A program made the position numbers and the translations under genes. A model generated the notes under the pieces. That model made no database searches, was not told the origin of the DNA, and saw nothing but the letters and a program-made list of their open reading frames with translations. From assembly GCA_010015675.1 (NCBI GenBank), contig ML976988.1, positions 954,574 through 1,018,573 on the forward strand: a DNA stretch of 64,000 nt, read 5' to 3'. Numbering within the stretch: position 1 is the stretch's first letter; each line of letters opens with the position of its first letter. This DNA is from Byssothecium circinans (Eukaryota; Ascomycota; Dothideomycetes; Pleosporales; Massarinaceae). Of this stretch, positions 1 to 10,827 are shown piece after piece.

Positions 1-10
1 GGCTCTCGAA

Positions 11-51
11 TTGAGTTGAGTTGAGTTGATAAACTCAATCAACTCAATCAA
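11..51. repeat. Short inverted repeat of TTGAG/TTGAT units
   Basis: Ten-base arms at 21-30 and 38-47 are perfect reverse complements around a 7-nt loop, inside a run of GAGTT and CAACT units. It lies at the left edge, so it may be part of a longer repeat or transposon end. Nothing else is recognisable up to 377. Confidence 0.5.
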
Positions 52-377
52 GTAATTGGGTTCGAGTTGATTGTTGACAAGTCTAGGCTTGACATACCAC
101 AGGGCCGCCAGATGAACTTCAGGAACGTGTAAATAATGGCTAGAGCATGGATGTATGTTTTTTTCACACTTGTAGTGCGCGCAGTTTTCCCTTTCAGCTA
201 GTAATATATCATAATTACCTAGGTAAGCGGGAATGCGTGCAGGGCGTAATACATAGTTAGTTCTCTATCCCTCTGGCTCTGCTAAGCTGTCTTCACTAGC
301 CATTCCAAATAACCGTTCTTTACCGTACTCTCAAAGATACTCTAGTGAACAGATTAGTACGTGTTTGTGCGGCACCT

Positions 378-881
378 TTAGAAATCATGAGACGTACTCG
401 AGGCCGCAACTGGCCGGGGCTGTTGGTTGAGGTCCGCTGATCCTGCATTTTGATTCCCCCACGCTATAATTTCCGCCTCTAGTGCGGCCAAGTCGGTGCA
501 CTTTAGGACCTTGCATCCATTGACTTCCTTCTGCAGTAACGCCAGAACCCAGAAGAGCCAAACCCGGCATGTTATATTGGGCAAGTCGTTGAGCGCTGAA
601 TCGTATGTTCGTAGTTGCTGGTCGACATAACCTTCCCAACCAGCCGGAATTGCAGCGATTTGGAAGAGGCCGATGAGTAAAAATGATTTCAAGACACCGG
701 TAGTTGGGCCATGATCTGCGATCCAGCCAGACCCTTGTTGCTTGACGTGGTACTTGGTCCCTCCTTGCTGAGAGTTTCTGTGCAGGTAGAGGCCCTAGTG
801 GAAGTTGTTCGCCGTATGTGGAGAAGTCCGGAGGAAGAGCATGGCATACAGTCCATTGACCTGAAGAGTGTCAACAGACAT
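378..881 (-). pseudogene. Fungal conserved protein (DUF6914-like), one in-frame stop
   Basis: From the ATG at 881 the minus strand reads 167 codons to a TAA, interrupted only once by TAG at 795-797. The frame on both sides of the stop looks like one protein: an N-terminal strand region, then GLYLH, GTKYH and GWIADH motifs, a hydrophobic helix (KSFLLIGLFQIAAIP) and a C-terminal helix with CRVWLF. I recall a fungal family (DUF6914 or a relative) in which the residue before GLYLH is Trp, so the lesion is probably TGG to TAG, which fits RIP (CCA to CTA on the plus strand). There is no splice pair that removes the stop neatly. The family has no firm function. It could still be a functional gene if the stop is a sequencing error. 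Confidence 0.55.
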
Positions 882-1435
882 GGCTTAACGATAATAAGTG
901 AGGTAGTGATTAGGGTTGTAGAAACGGATTGCAATGAAGCATATTAGTGAGATACTTGGGTAAATTTTATACTCCTCGTAGGCGGAGGGATAAATAAGGC
1001 CGTCTTACCTTTGCGCCGTAGAAGGCAGATCTTTTTTGGAGAGGCCGCAGCCACATGCTCGGCAATTTGTATGCATGTGACACACCATTGCTGATTGGCC
1101 AACGTAGAGCACGTGACCGGTTCAATTCTGAAAGTTCAATGTTGCCCCTTGTACCAAGGGCAGAGACATTCATACTCCCCACTTGTGGCCTGTGCGAGGC
1201 TAAGGAATCCTAGGATAGATCACATGTATAATGATATGTAAGAAGAGTATCGGTTGACGTCCTACAATGACGCCCGGGCGTATGTATTGACAATAGTGGC
1301 TCGTGCGTCTCGTCATTTTTCTCAGCCGCTAAGACTCTGGTACCATGGCCACTCTCACACGCAACCCTCAAATGAACGATCAAAACGTCACGTAACGACT
1401 CACAAATATTGCCTTTCTTTAGTACATCCGTCCCG
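882..1435. other. Intergenic, no gene seen
   Basis: Small open frames occur on both strands but lack coding character or family motifs. The stretch should hold the promoters of the two flanking, divergently oriented units. Confidence 0.5.
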
Positions 1436-2398
1436 ATGGATTGGCTCCGGTGTTTGGTTCCCAAAATTCTCCTTCCTACCTTTACCTGGCCTCATCGCGC
1501 CCTTGGGTCTGTCGACATAGCATCGTCGATTCCACCAACACCGGGTCTTGCTCCTCCAATTGTTCGTCGAGCTTTTGGATTGATCCACCCGTACCTTATC
1601 TATTTCTCCCATCGCTATTGCAACTGGGTTGGCATCCCTTTCGACAATCAACTTGCGCAACTTCCATTTGGATTGGTATTGAAATGGTCAGATGGGACGA
1701 GGCTCGAAGAGGTCGCAGCAACAATGCTTGCGAGGTCTGCTGGGTTTCCAGTACCAAAGATTATCTCATACGGGGAGCATCCCGACGCGCCTCATGCACC
1801 GGTCTCAATCCTAATGACCCGCGTACCTGGCAGAGACCTAGGATATCCTGAGACATACGAGCAAATGAATGACAACGAGCGCGAGACTGTTTACACCGAG
1901 CTACAGTCCATGCTACAAGTCATACGAAACTGGTCTCATCCATGGGGGGGAGAGCGCATCTGTTCAGTTTTGGGAACGGCGGTTAGAAGCGTGCGCATCC
2001 CTAATCATTCGGTTGGACCATGCGAGTCTGAATCTGAGTTCAACGACCACCTCTTCAGTGCCGTCTCGGGACACAGTTTTGAATCGCGGGATGAGTTCGA
2101 GGAGAAGGTGGCAGTCGCCAAAAGGCTACAGTCGATGCGACATGCGATTGTCTTTACGCATGGTGACTTGAAGCACCACAACATCATGGCCCACAATGGC
2201 CATGTCTCGGGATTCCTGGACTGGGAGTCTGCAGGCTGGTATCCAGAATACTGGGAGTTTACAACGCCTCTGCGATTCGGTTCGAGGGACTTTTGGTGGA
2301 ATGGTCTTGTCTCAAGGCTTGGTGGTTCGAAGTATCTAGCGGAATTGGAGAGTGAAAAGGCGCTGGTTCCCCTTACGGTTGATGCTTGGGTATGGTAG
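1436..2398 (+). CDS. Aminoglycoside phosphotransferase (APH)-fold kinase-like protein
   Basis: A single exon of 320 aa belongs to the APH/choline kinase-like superfamily that is expanded in filamentous fungi. The catalytic loop HGDLKHHN (His242-Gly-Asp, then Asn249) and the metal-binding segment GFLDWESAGWYP with the conserved Asp are present, and the N-lobe has VLKWSDG followed by a PVPKI segment. Fungal members are mostly of unknown substrate; they are not evidence of antibiotic resistance here. The frame stays open upstream to a TTG, but 1436 is the first ATG in frame and gives a usual family length. The gene ends with TAG, so UAG is a normal stop in this genome. Confidence 0.85.
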   Translation: MDWLRCLVPKILLPTFTWPHRALGSVDIASSIPPTPGLAPPIVRRAFGLIHPYLIYFSHRYCNWVGIPFDNQLAQLPFGLVLKWSDGTRLEEVAATMLARSAGFPVPKIISYGEHPDAPHAPVSILMTRVPGRDLGYPETYEQMNDNERETVYTELQSMLQVIRNWSHPWGGERICSVLGTAVRSVRIPNHSVGPCESESEFNDHLFSAVSGHSFESRDEFEEKVAVAKRLQSMRHAIVFTHGDLKHHNIMAHNGHVSGFLDWESAGWYPEYWEFTTPLRFGSRDFWWNGLVSRLGGSKYLAELESEKALVPLTVDAWVW

Positions 2399-2929
2399 TT
2401 GGTAGCTAAACAACCCCCGACTTGTCGATATCAGCGGAGTGACTTTACTTTTAAGTTTTACCATGGTATGACCTAATCTACCTGTCTTAAGAAGTAAAAA
2501 CAAAAACAAAAACAAAAACTCATAAAGTATAGAGCCCTTGAATACTAATACTAGGTGGATGTCAACGATAGAAAGCTTAAGTACTGGGCGTAAGAGATTA
2601 ACCGGGCTGGTGAATTGTTGAAGTCATGTGGGCAAACCGTATTCGGAGCCTTTGGCCGACGGTTTGATACGGAGCGAGCAGCCCTAGGACCTGACATCAA
2701 CATTTGGAACTGGAAGGCGCAACCTAACACACCTTCCAACCTCCCGCCATATTACCGAGTGGCTCACCCAAACAAAGGTCATTACTTCTCATCGCACTCC
2801 TCACCGAACGTCTGCAGCTTATCATTATACGAGCAATCCCTGAGACACCTCATTGCGAGCTTAGCCAAGCTCCGCATCTCCATCGTTCGCGCCGCCTCTA
2901 CTTCGCAACCTCACACCGCACGCAACACC
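2399..2929. other. Intergenic with AAAAAC microsatellite
   Basis: About four AAAAAC units lie at 2496-2519, shortly after the APH-like gene. The rest is probably 3' end and Ypt7 promoter/5' UTR; an open frame that runs into the Ypt7 start is not conserved-looking. Confidence 0.5.
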
Positions 2930-3866
2930 ATGGCGCCTGGAAAGAAAGTGCTCCTAAAGGTATACAAGCACGCTCCGAGAGCGCAAGAACGACGCTGATA
3001 TGGCCAGGTTATCATCCTCGGTGACAGCGGGGTAGGCAAGACCAGCTTGATGAACCAATATGTACGACCCCGAACGAGGTTCTGATCAGTTCAATAGGCT
3101 ATCACTTTGAGGATGATTACTGACACATTGAGGCAGGTGAACAAGAAGTTCAGCGCCAGCTATAAGGCGACTATCGGCGCCGATTTCCTTACGAAAGAAG
3201 TCCTCGTAGACGACCGACTGGTCACGATGCAGGTGCGATATACTTGAAAGGAAGAGATTAATAGGGGCTAATATGGAAAAGCTGTGGGACACTGCGGGAC
3301 AAGAGCGGTTCCAATCGCTAGGCGTGGCCTTCTACCGCGGTGCTGACTGCTGTGTGTTGGTGTACGATGTGAACAACTCGAAGAGCTTCGACACACTGGA
3401 CAGCTGGCGCGATGAGTTCCTGGTGCAAGCAAGTCCTATGGACCCGGAGAGTTTTCCATTCGTACGTAGTATTTGGCGTCGCTGGAAGGCTGTTACTGAC
3501 ATGAGTAGGTTGTCATCGGAAACAAGATAGATGCGGAGGAGAGCAAGCGAATGGTATGGCTTATATATTGGCAGAGTTACGGCGATACTGATGACTGTGC
3601 AGATCTCCCAGAAGCGCGCCATGACCTACTGCCAGTCCAAGGGTGGCATTCCATACTTCGAGACAAGCGCCAAAGAAGCCATCAACGTCGAGCAAGCCTT
3701 CGAGGGTAAGAGTGCTGGATCTACGCCGTGCATATCATTGACTAACGTGCATGCAGTCATCGCGCGACAAGCTCTAGCCCAGGAAGAAGTTGGCGACTTC
3801 AGCTCTGACTTTCCCGAGACGATCCCTATAGACTTTAAGAATCCTGACGGGGGGTGCTCTTGTTAG
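2930..3866 (+). CDS. ypt7: Rab7-type small GTPase Ypt7
   Basis: Seven exons (2930-2959, 3008-3061, 3137-3232, 3282-3461, 3509-3553, 3603-3705, 3757-3866) give 205 aa, the usual Rab7 length. All nucleotide-binding motifs are visible: GDSGVGKT (P-loop), the switch I segment ending in [19 protein letters not shown] (switch II), GNKID and ETSAK. The C-terminus is CSC, the double-geranylgeranylation site. Ypt7 acts on late endosomes and the vacuole, recruiting HOPS for homotypic fusion, and on autophagosomes. Every intron is GT-AG and 48-75 nt long; the last has an ACTAAC branch site. Identification is very secure; the first exon codes for only ten residues. Confidence 0.97.
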
Positions 3867-4405
3867 CGCTTGCTGTCTCCGCGTGCATTCACTGTTCATG
3901 TATCTGGGACGGCGTTTGGTGTCTGGCGCCGCATTCGTCTCTTCAAGAGGCTTGATTCTTTCATGCCACCAAATTTTGATCCCTTAGATGGGTCGGTCAC
4001 ATAGTTGCCTACATACATAGCTGCCTGCAATACACAAAGCTTAAATCCTACCTCCCCATTATCGTTGCAGGACAAGGCGCCCAATGACGTGCAGTGGCTA
4101 GTGCGTGCTGACGCCACACCTAAGCACCACGCGGCAAAACAAGCCCGAACTCCACGAAACGAACGCCGAAACACTCCAAGCACTCTATGAACCGCTGGTC
4201 CCTGGGGTCACACTGCACTTTTCTTCCACCACGCCAAAGAACCCTGCCTTGAGCCCTGCTGCACAGTCACCTGCCAGGCGTCGCCCGCGTGCGACTTTTG
4301 GTGAAATGCATCATATTTGTCGCGCAACGCCAACATTCATTTGTAACGTTTTCACCCCCGGCGGTCTCCCCTAAGTCGGGTTTGACCCAAGTGTCCGCCA
4401 GCACC
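3867..4405. other. Intergenic, no gene seen
   Basis: Open frames on both strands here are short and without family character. It carries the Ypt7 3' end and the promoter of the next gene. Confidence 0.5.
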
Positions 4406-5990
4406 ATGGCACAGCAATCCCCTCTTTTGAACACATCGGCGTCGCCCAGAAATAGCCAGGATGGACTGGACACACAGTATAGCGCAGATATTGGAAACCC
4501 CATAAGGTCGCCCGCGAGCGTGGTCAGCGTATGGAGCGAGGGGTTGAAGAAGAAGCCGTGGAGTCGATGGAGACACGCGATAGGGATCCTACTGCTGCTG
4601 GCCACAGTATTTCTATGGACGACTTCAAATTTCCTAGCTAGTGTGCGTGTTCCCTTTCTCACCTCTACTTCTCCCTTTTTTCATCGCCACTTCCACCTAG
4701 AAGAACATGGGAGCGTGAGACTGACACGCATCTGAATAGACTATCTTCGCCGACGATTCTTACTCCAAACCCTTTTTTGTAACCTACGTGAACACCGCCT
4801 TCTTCATAATCCCTCTCTTCCCTATGTTCGGAAAACATGCGTGGGACGACCGCCGCAACTCCATAAACCGAGAACCTCTCCTCGTACAGATCCGCGACCT
4901 TCTCCAGCGCCGTGTAGGCCGCTATAAACTGATTCGCGACCACGAATCCTCTCCCTCGAATTCATCATCTTCGAAAACGAGCCACGACCGCAGCTCCGGT
5001 GCCACAGCTTTACTCCTTGGCGATGAGCTCCACGCGAGTCAAGAGATTAGAGATGGGTACGCAGACGAAGAGGAGGGAATGACACTGAAGGAAACTATGA
5101 AGATCAGTCTAGAATTTTGTCTTCTGTGGTTCCTAGCAAACTACTTCGCCGCCGCTTGTCTCGAGTACACGACCGTCGCATCCTCCACGATTCTCTCCTC
5201 CACATCTTCCATCTGGACACTCTTCTGCGGCTCCCTCCTCCGTGTCGAGCGATTCACCTTGCGTAAATTCTTGGGTGTGTGTGCTACACTCATGGGCGTC
5301 GTCCTCATCTCCTCTATCGACATGTCTGGCGAAACCGACGAGAACCGTGGAAGCTTCCCGCACAAGACACCACGCGAGTTGGCGATTGGAGACACCATGG
5401 CTTTCATCAGCGCGGTGCTGTACGGTTTCTACGGTGTGCTCATGAAGAAGCGCATAGGTGACGAAAGTAAAGTCAATATGCCGTTATTCTTCGGCCTGGT
5501 CGGGACTTTCAACGTCGCCTTACTCTGGCCAGGCATGATCATCCTCCATCTCACAGGGATAGAGAAATTCGCTCTTCCACCCACACGCCAGATTTTCACC
5601 ATCGTCATGGTAAACTCTGCCTCGTCGCTCGTCGCCGATTTCTGCTGGGCATACAGTATGCTTTTAACCAGCCCGCTCATCGTCACCGTCGGTCTTAGCT
5701 TGACTATTCCCCTGTCACTTATCGGACAAATGGTACTCGACAAGCAGTACAGTAGTCCGTTATACTGGGTCGGCGCGGCGATTATTGTCCTGTCTTTTGT
5801 GTTTATCAACCATGAGGATAAGAAGGATGAAGAGGAAGGTCTACAGGGTGCGGAGCCCGTGCTGAGTGTGAGGGAGAGCTTTCAAAGTGGGAGGAGTAGA
5901 GGGGATAGTTTTCGGAGCCGTGCAGATTCATTGAGAAGGAGCAGGGATAGCATTAGCAGCCAACAAAGCCCGACGGGCATTGCGCCGTGA
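4406..5990 (+). CDS. SLC35F/EamA-type multi-spanning transporter
   Basis: Two exons (4406-4642 and 4740-5990) give 495 aa. The protein has a soluble N-terminus, a first membrane segment (IGILLLLATVFLWTTSNFLA) at the end of exon 1, then about nine more hydrophobic segments in two EamA halves, a cytosolic loop rich in Ser and acidic residues, and a Ser/Arg-rich tail. The pattern matches the SLC35F5 / yeast YML018C group, membrane proteins of the vacuole or Golgi with uncertain substrate (thiamine and nucleotide-sugar transport have been proposed for relatives). The intron follows a Ser codon and uses GTGCGT and AATAG. Confidence 0.88.
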
Positions 5991-6256
5991 GATAGCGTTT
6001 TCGCTTGTGTATAGAATTGCATTGGTCGGTTTCTCTTCTCTGTGGATATCAGGGAATGGCATGGTATGGTGTCGGAGGCGTTTTGCTATGTGGTATCCAA
6101 GGATGCCCTTACATTATTATCTTTTAATCCTTTATTGCATACCAATGCACCATGTGACGTTCGAACAGAGACTTGAGGAGTACTTTTGTCTCAAGTTGGG
6201 CAATAAAATAGTCATCGCTTTCTATCCATGATTTTGAGGGGTATCTCAACGAACAC

Positions 6257-7699
6257 TCAATACTTCCTCGAACTCCCACCCTTTCCCCGCCACTTCTTCC
6301 CACCGCCACCTTGATAACTCCGATATCGATCGTTTTCTCTCCTCTGCGTTTCGAGCTGTTGCTTCTTCGCCAACCACGTCTCCTCGTCTTCCACCTCCTC
6401 AGCTTCCCACCCCTCTCGTTCCATGCATTCTTCAAGGTATTTCTGTACCTTGGGCTCCCATACCTCACCACCAGCCTCGAGGTCAGAGAACTCAACGACG
6501 TTTTTACCGAGCTCGTAGTCGCCTTGCCGTGTGCGGATGAGGGAGGACATGAGGCCGAGGGAGTCGCAAGCGAGACCGAGGTCGTGGCATAGGGAGCGGA
6601 CGTAGAAGCCGGAAGTTACCGTCATTCGGAGACGTGCTGCGGGAGGGCGATGTATCGATTCTGTAGGTTTGGAGTCGTCTTCTGTTACTGGTGCAGGAGC
6701 AGTGGTTGGGGTTTCTTCTACGGGTAGTGCGCCGGACATGACGGGCTCGCTGTCTGACTCTGGAGCTCTGGGATGGTCTTCTGAGTTCGTGACATGGTCG
6801 TCCACATTCTCCACTGTAGCCTCTTCAGACTCTGTCTTCGACTTTTTCGCCTCTGACTCTTCATTCGCAGGTATTCTCTCAGGCGTTCTCGATCGTTTTC
6901 TCTTTTTAGACGCATCTGCATCCTCCTTCCGTATCCCTAAGAGCCTCTCTGCGCCCACCTGCTCTGTGCTGTCCACCTCTTCTTTCGGCCACGCGTACTC
7001 ATGTTGTCCTGGCTCCAGCCACTCCACCAGCTCCAATTCCTCCACCTCAACAGGTCGCGCGGCTACTTCCGGTATATCCCCGCCAGCTCGCGCATACTCG
7101 TACATCTTCTTCCCGTCGACCTTGAGCGCAGAGAAGACACTAGGCTTTTGCATGATCTTGCCCCTGAACTGCTCCAATTTGCTCTCCACAAGTTCCCTCG
7201 TGACATGTGAATACTCTGCCCGACTAACCACTTTACCCACCGCATCGTAGCTGTCTGTCGCCGCGCCGAAGAGAACCACGCACTCGTAACTCTTAGTGCA
7301 TTCGAGGAATCGTGGTAGCAGTTTCGTGCCTTTACCTACGCCGACTATGAGGACGCCTGTTGCGAGCGGGTCGAGGGTGCCACCATGGCCGAGTTTGACT
7401 CTTAGATTCCTCTGATGCTTTGCCTTTGCGCCTCCAATGATGAGGTTGCGGCGGGTATAGTCGAGCCATGGTGTGAAGAGGGGTGAGGTCGAGAAGTGGG
7501 TTTGGAGGTCGCGTAGGACGCCGGCGGAGGAGGCCCATTGGGGTTTATTGATTGCTGGGTGCTACGTTAGCTGCCTGTATGTGAAGAAATGCATGGCTTC
7601 GGCCGGCATTGAGAAATGGATAGAATTTCAAGTGGGGTTGGGGTTACCGAAGATGCCTTCAACGACTTTGCGCGAGTCTTTGGGCGTGGAAGCCGCCAT
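6257..7699 (-). CDS. PUS4: tRNA pseudouridine-55 synthase Pus4 (TruB family)
   Basis: Two exons (7648-7699 and 6257-7554, minus strand) give 449 aa. It makes pseudouridine 55 in the T-loop of nuclear and mitochondrial tRNAs. The TruB catalytic motif GHGGTLDPLATGVL is present with the catalytic Asp near residue 79; the INKPQWASS start of the fold, KVDGKKMYEYAR and the FYVRSLCHDLG motif also match. An acidic, Ser-rich insertion of roughly 90 residues lies between the catalytic half and the FYVRSL segment, as in other fungal Pus4. Upstream in-frame codons (to about 7849) could supply a mitochondrial leader, but the start at 7699 has the better context and leaves room for the divergent promoter shared with the J-protein gene (starts 234 bp apart). 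Confidence 0.92.
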
Positions 7700-7932
7700 G
7701 ATTTTACGAGAGAGGGATACCGCCGACATCAATTGTGCGACCTTGTGAAGTTGAAGAGCTCGAGCTGCAGAGCCGACGGCCGACGGAAGCTTTCCGAGCG
7801 CCAAGACGCTAGCGACCAAATGTTCTTCAAAGTTCACATGTCGCAACACTCATTCACCAGCCACAAAGTCTCACACAACTTTCACGGCCGCGAAACTACG
7901 TACAGGACTCTTTCAAACCTCCGAATCAAACT

Positions 7933-9039
7933 ATGGCCGACGACAAGGATCTTGAAGAGATTGCGCGCACCGCGACCGATGATTTCTACGAGTTACTAGG
8001 GGTCGCATTCGACGCGGGCGAGGTCGAACTCAAGCGCGCATACCGCAAAGCCTCGATAAAGGCCCATCCAGACAAAAATCCAGACGATCCAAATGCCGCC
8101 GATCGGTTCATACGACTCGGGATCGCACGCGATATCTTGATAGACGTCAAGCTCAAAGCGGAGTACGACAGGCAGCGGCAGCTCAAGCGGGAGCGGCAAC
8201 TTAAAAATGATCTCCTCGATGGTAACCGCCGCAAGATGAAGGAGGATTTGGAGAGGCGAGAACGTGAGGGATTTACCGGCTTTAAGAGGAAGCGAGGAGG
8301 AGAGATGACCGATGCTGAGAAGCGGCAGGTTGAGGAGCAGCGAATAGCGGAAAACAACAAGCGGGTCAGGAAAGAGATGGAGGAGAAGCTAAGGAGAGCA
8401 CGGCAGGAAGAAGAAGCACGCTTTGCTGAACCAGCTCAAGAATCAGAGCCGATTGTTCAGTATCCAGCGCCTGGGAAATCCGCAGAAATCGACCGCACGG
8501 TCAAGGTACGCTTCTATCGAGAAGGAGACACTATCGCATGGGATAAAGAGAAGGTGACGAAGATGTTTGAAAAGTACGGCAAGATCGATAGTGTCGTAAT
8601 GGGCCAGGACAAAAAGATCAAGATACCGGGGGAGAAGCATAGGAAAATCGCGGCCATCGTTCTGATCGTCTACACCCGGATCGATCATGCGTACACGGCC
8701 GTATCGGATGCCAGGACCCACAATCCACAGCTTGAAAGCGTCAGTTGGGCTGGCAAAGAGCCGGATCTCAAATCGCCACCTGCCAGCGCGTCTGCACCAT
8801 CCACACCACTCGCAACACCCAACAAAGCCTTCCGGGCGTCATTCGGCGGCGGCGGCATCCCTCTCGTTTCTGGGAAAGGTCTTGGTACTCCAGGTACGCC
8901 AAAGTTTGCCTTCTCACCCAACAGTCCGAGCCTGCAGGAGCGTACTATGATGCGCCTCAAACAAGCGGAGAAGAAAGCCCTCGAGGAGAAGATACGACGT
9001 GAAGAGGCTGCTGAAGAATCTAAGGAGGCAGTAGGATAA
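7933..9039 (+). CDS. CWC23: Spliceosomal J-domain protein, DNAJC17/Cwc23 type
   Basis: A single exon codes for 368 aa. Residues about 16-88 form a J domain with the HPD tripeptide (KAHPDKNPDD), which stimulates Hsp70 ATPase. It is followed by a long charged coiled coil (Lys/Arg/Glu rich) and then, around 188-270, an RRM-like fold (VKVRFYREGD through SVSWAG), then a low-complexity Pro/Ser tail and a basic end helix. J domain, coiled coil and RRM in this order are diagnostic of DNAJC17/Cwc23, which works with Prp43/Ntr1 in spliceosome disassembly in yeast. It is divergent from Pus4. Confidence 0.9.
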   Translation: MADDKDLEEIARTATDDFYELLGVAFDAGEVELKRAYRKASIKAHPDKNPDDPNAADRFIRLGIARDILIDVKLKAEYDRQRQLKRERQLKNDLLDGNRRKMKEDLERREREGFTGFKRKRGGEMTDAEKRQVEEQRIAENNKRVRKEMEEKLRRARQEEEARFAEPAQESEPIVQYPAPGKSAEIDRTVKVRFYREGDTIAWDKEKVTKMFEKYGKIDSVVMGQDKKIKIPGEKHRKIAAIVLIVYTRIDHAYTAVSDARTHNPQLESVSWAGKEPDLKSPPASASAPSTPLATPNKAFRASFGGGGIPLVSGKGLGTPGTPKFAFSPNSPSLQERTMMRLKQAEKKALEEKIRREEAAEESKEAVG

Positions 9040-9880
9040 TCGGTATTTGTGATCCAATTTTACTACAGCTGGTGTCACAAGGTTGACCATTGTTCACGAG
9101 AAACACGATTTCGAAGCGTCTAGATACCCCAGTAATGAGAGCGTATGTTTACCCATCAATGAAGTTCAGATACTATACCAAAATCGCTGATACGTGCGGG
9201 CTCGTGAGGGCCTCAGATCGATCCCTGGGACATTGGAGCGCTTGAACTTTCGACCATCCGACCGTCGCGCTACTGGATCTCGCCATTAGAGGTGACGTAT
9301 CTTGGTGGACTGACAATCATCTTCAACAGATCTGCGTTTTCGGTGTGAGAACGCTCTTTGAGTTATTGGCAAGATTGTTACCTGCATCTCGCCTGGAATA
9401 ACTGACTGACCCTTCGAGATATGATGACTGCTTATTCTGCTCCCTATGTGGTAAGGAAATTAGAACTACGAGACCGCCCAAATTGCGGGACAGTACACTA
9501 TGAATAGGCATCAAGGGGTTACAGTAAGTTAAGCATAGAAGACTCTTCGCCAACTTTCTCAACGACAGGAGAGAAAGTGACCATCTCAACGATTTGTCGA
9601 TCAAACATTGATATATCTACAAAGATGGGATGGCGTTACTTTTGTAGTTATGAGCTCGACGGCCTCTAAAGCACCACTGATCCATCTGGCTATGAAGCTG
9701 GGAACGCATCACGGATTTGCATCGTCATCGAACATGAAAGATATAGTACGGCGTTGCATAAAGACCTCTAAACTTTTGTATTCGTAAACTCGTAAATAAC
9801 ATTCCTCCAGGGCACGCGATACCCCCCAAGGGGAGCTACGCATCTACTGCGATTCCAGCTCACATGTATGTACACTCTCC
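9040..9880. other. Intergenic, no gene seen
   Basis: This holds the convergent 3' ends of the J-protein and BYS1-like genes. No open frame here has coding character on either strand. Confidence 0.5.
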
Positions 9881-10570
9881 CTAAATCTTAGAAGAGCCAC
9901 AGAGCTCAATGACAAGACCGAGCTCGCTGGAATCCGTATACCCTTGATCAGGCCCGCATCCAGCATTAGGAGCGGGATCCACACCCGTAGCCTCCGGGTC
10001 ACAGTAGCCCTGCGTGCAGCACTCGGCTCCGCCAGCGCACGAGTAGGAGTGGCACTTATCGTTGGCTTTCATGGCCCAGCCTCCACCGGCACAGGCGCTG
10101 AAGTCGTGGCCTGAGGCGACGCAGTCGATGAATGACATGTCGTACCTTTCGCCATGTCAGTACGCGTAGTTTTCTTGAAACAGTGAAAGAGGAGCAACGT
10201 ACCAGACGTTGTTCGAGCTGAGTCCGTACTCGAATTGCATAGGCTTAGAAACGCCTTCTTTGTAGACTTTGAGGGAAGTGTTTCCGCCGGCGCAATCGGT
10301 CAAAGTGTCATTCCATGATGCACCGGCCTCGACATCGCCGCCCTCGCCGCAACTGCAGCCAAAGCCGGGGAAAGGCTTGACGGAGACCTTGTAGTCGCAG
10401 TTGTTTTTGAGAGTGACGCGGCCCGAGGACGCCTTGAGAGTTGAGACGTCGGATCTGGGGCCAACAGTCACGGCGGTGTCTTCAGAGACGTGGTACTTTG
10501 CGTGACGATGCTGAGGAGCGCACAGCGCGAGGGCTGGGAGGATAAGGAGTGTGAAGATGTTGCGGACCAT
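9881..10570 (-). CDS. BYS1-domain (thaumatin-like) secreted protein
   Basis: Two exons (10203-10570 and 9881-10145) give 210 aa. Residues 1-17 are a signal peptide (MVRNIFTLLILPALALC). The domain starts with VTLKNNCDY and runs through a glycine/cysteine segment, SLKVYKEG, MQFEYGL and NNVWYDMSFIDC, the pattern of the Blastomyces yeast-phase-specific protein 1 family. The C-terminal part is unusually rich in Cys (about eight, likely disulfides). Such proteins are secreted, often abundant in particular growth phases; the biochemical role is unknown. The intron uses GTACGT and AAAG. A TATATA element lies roughly 225 bp upstream of the start on this strand. Confidence 0.82.
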
Positions 10571-10827
10571 TTTGAAAGAATGGTGGAGTGTCGTCGGACA
10601 GTGAAGTGTAAGTGAAGGAATGATGCTGTGGATGGTTTCAAAGAGCGTTCAATCCAGCGCGTAAGAGATTGTAAAGAAGGTAATTGAACACCCGGTTCAA
10701 AGGAGTGAATACCAAAGGCTTCAGTGAATCGCAGTTCGCAACAAAAAAGAGTGGTGATATATCTTCCATCCTACTACCTCGAACATCCCAAGTCCAATAT
10801 ATACCCATGCTCTCGGGGCATTAGGCA

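Noticed and set aside
1400..2398. UAG codon reassignment to explain in-frame TAG codons in decayed genes
   Set aside because: Intact genes in the same window (APH-like, Ypt7, Gpi11, SET) use TAG as their stop codon.
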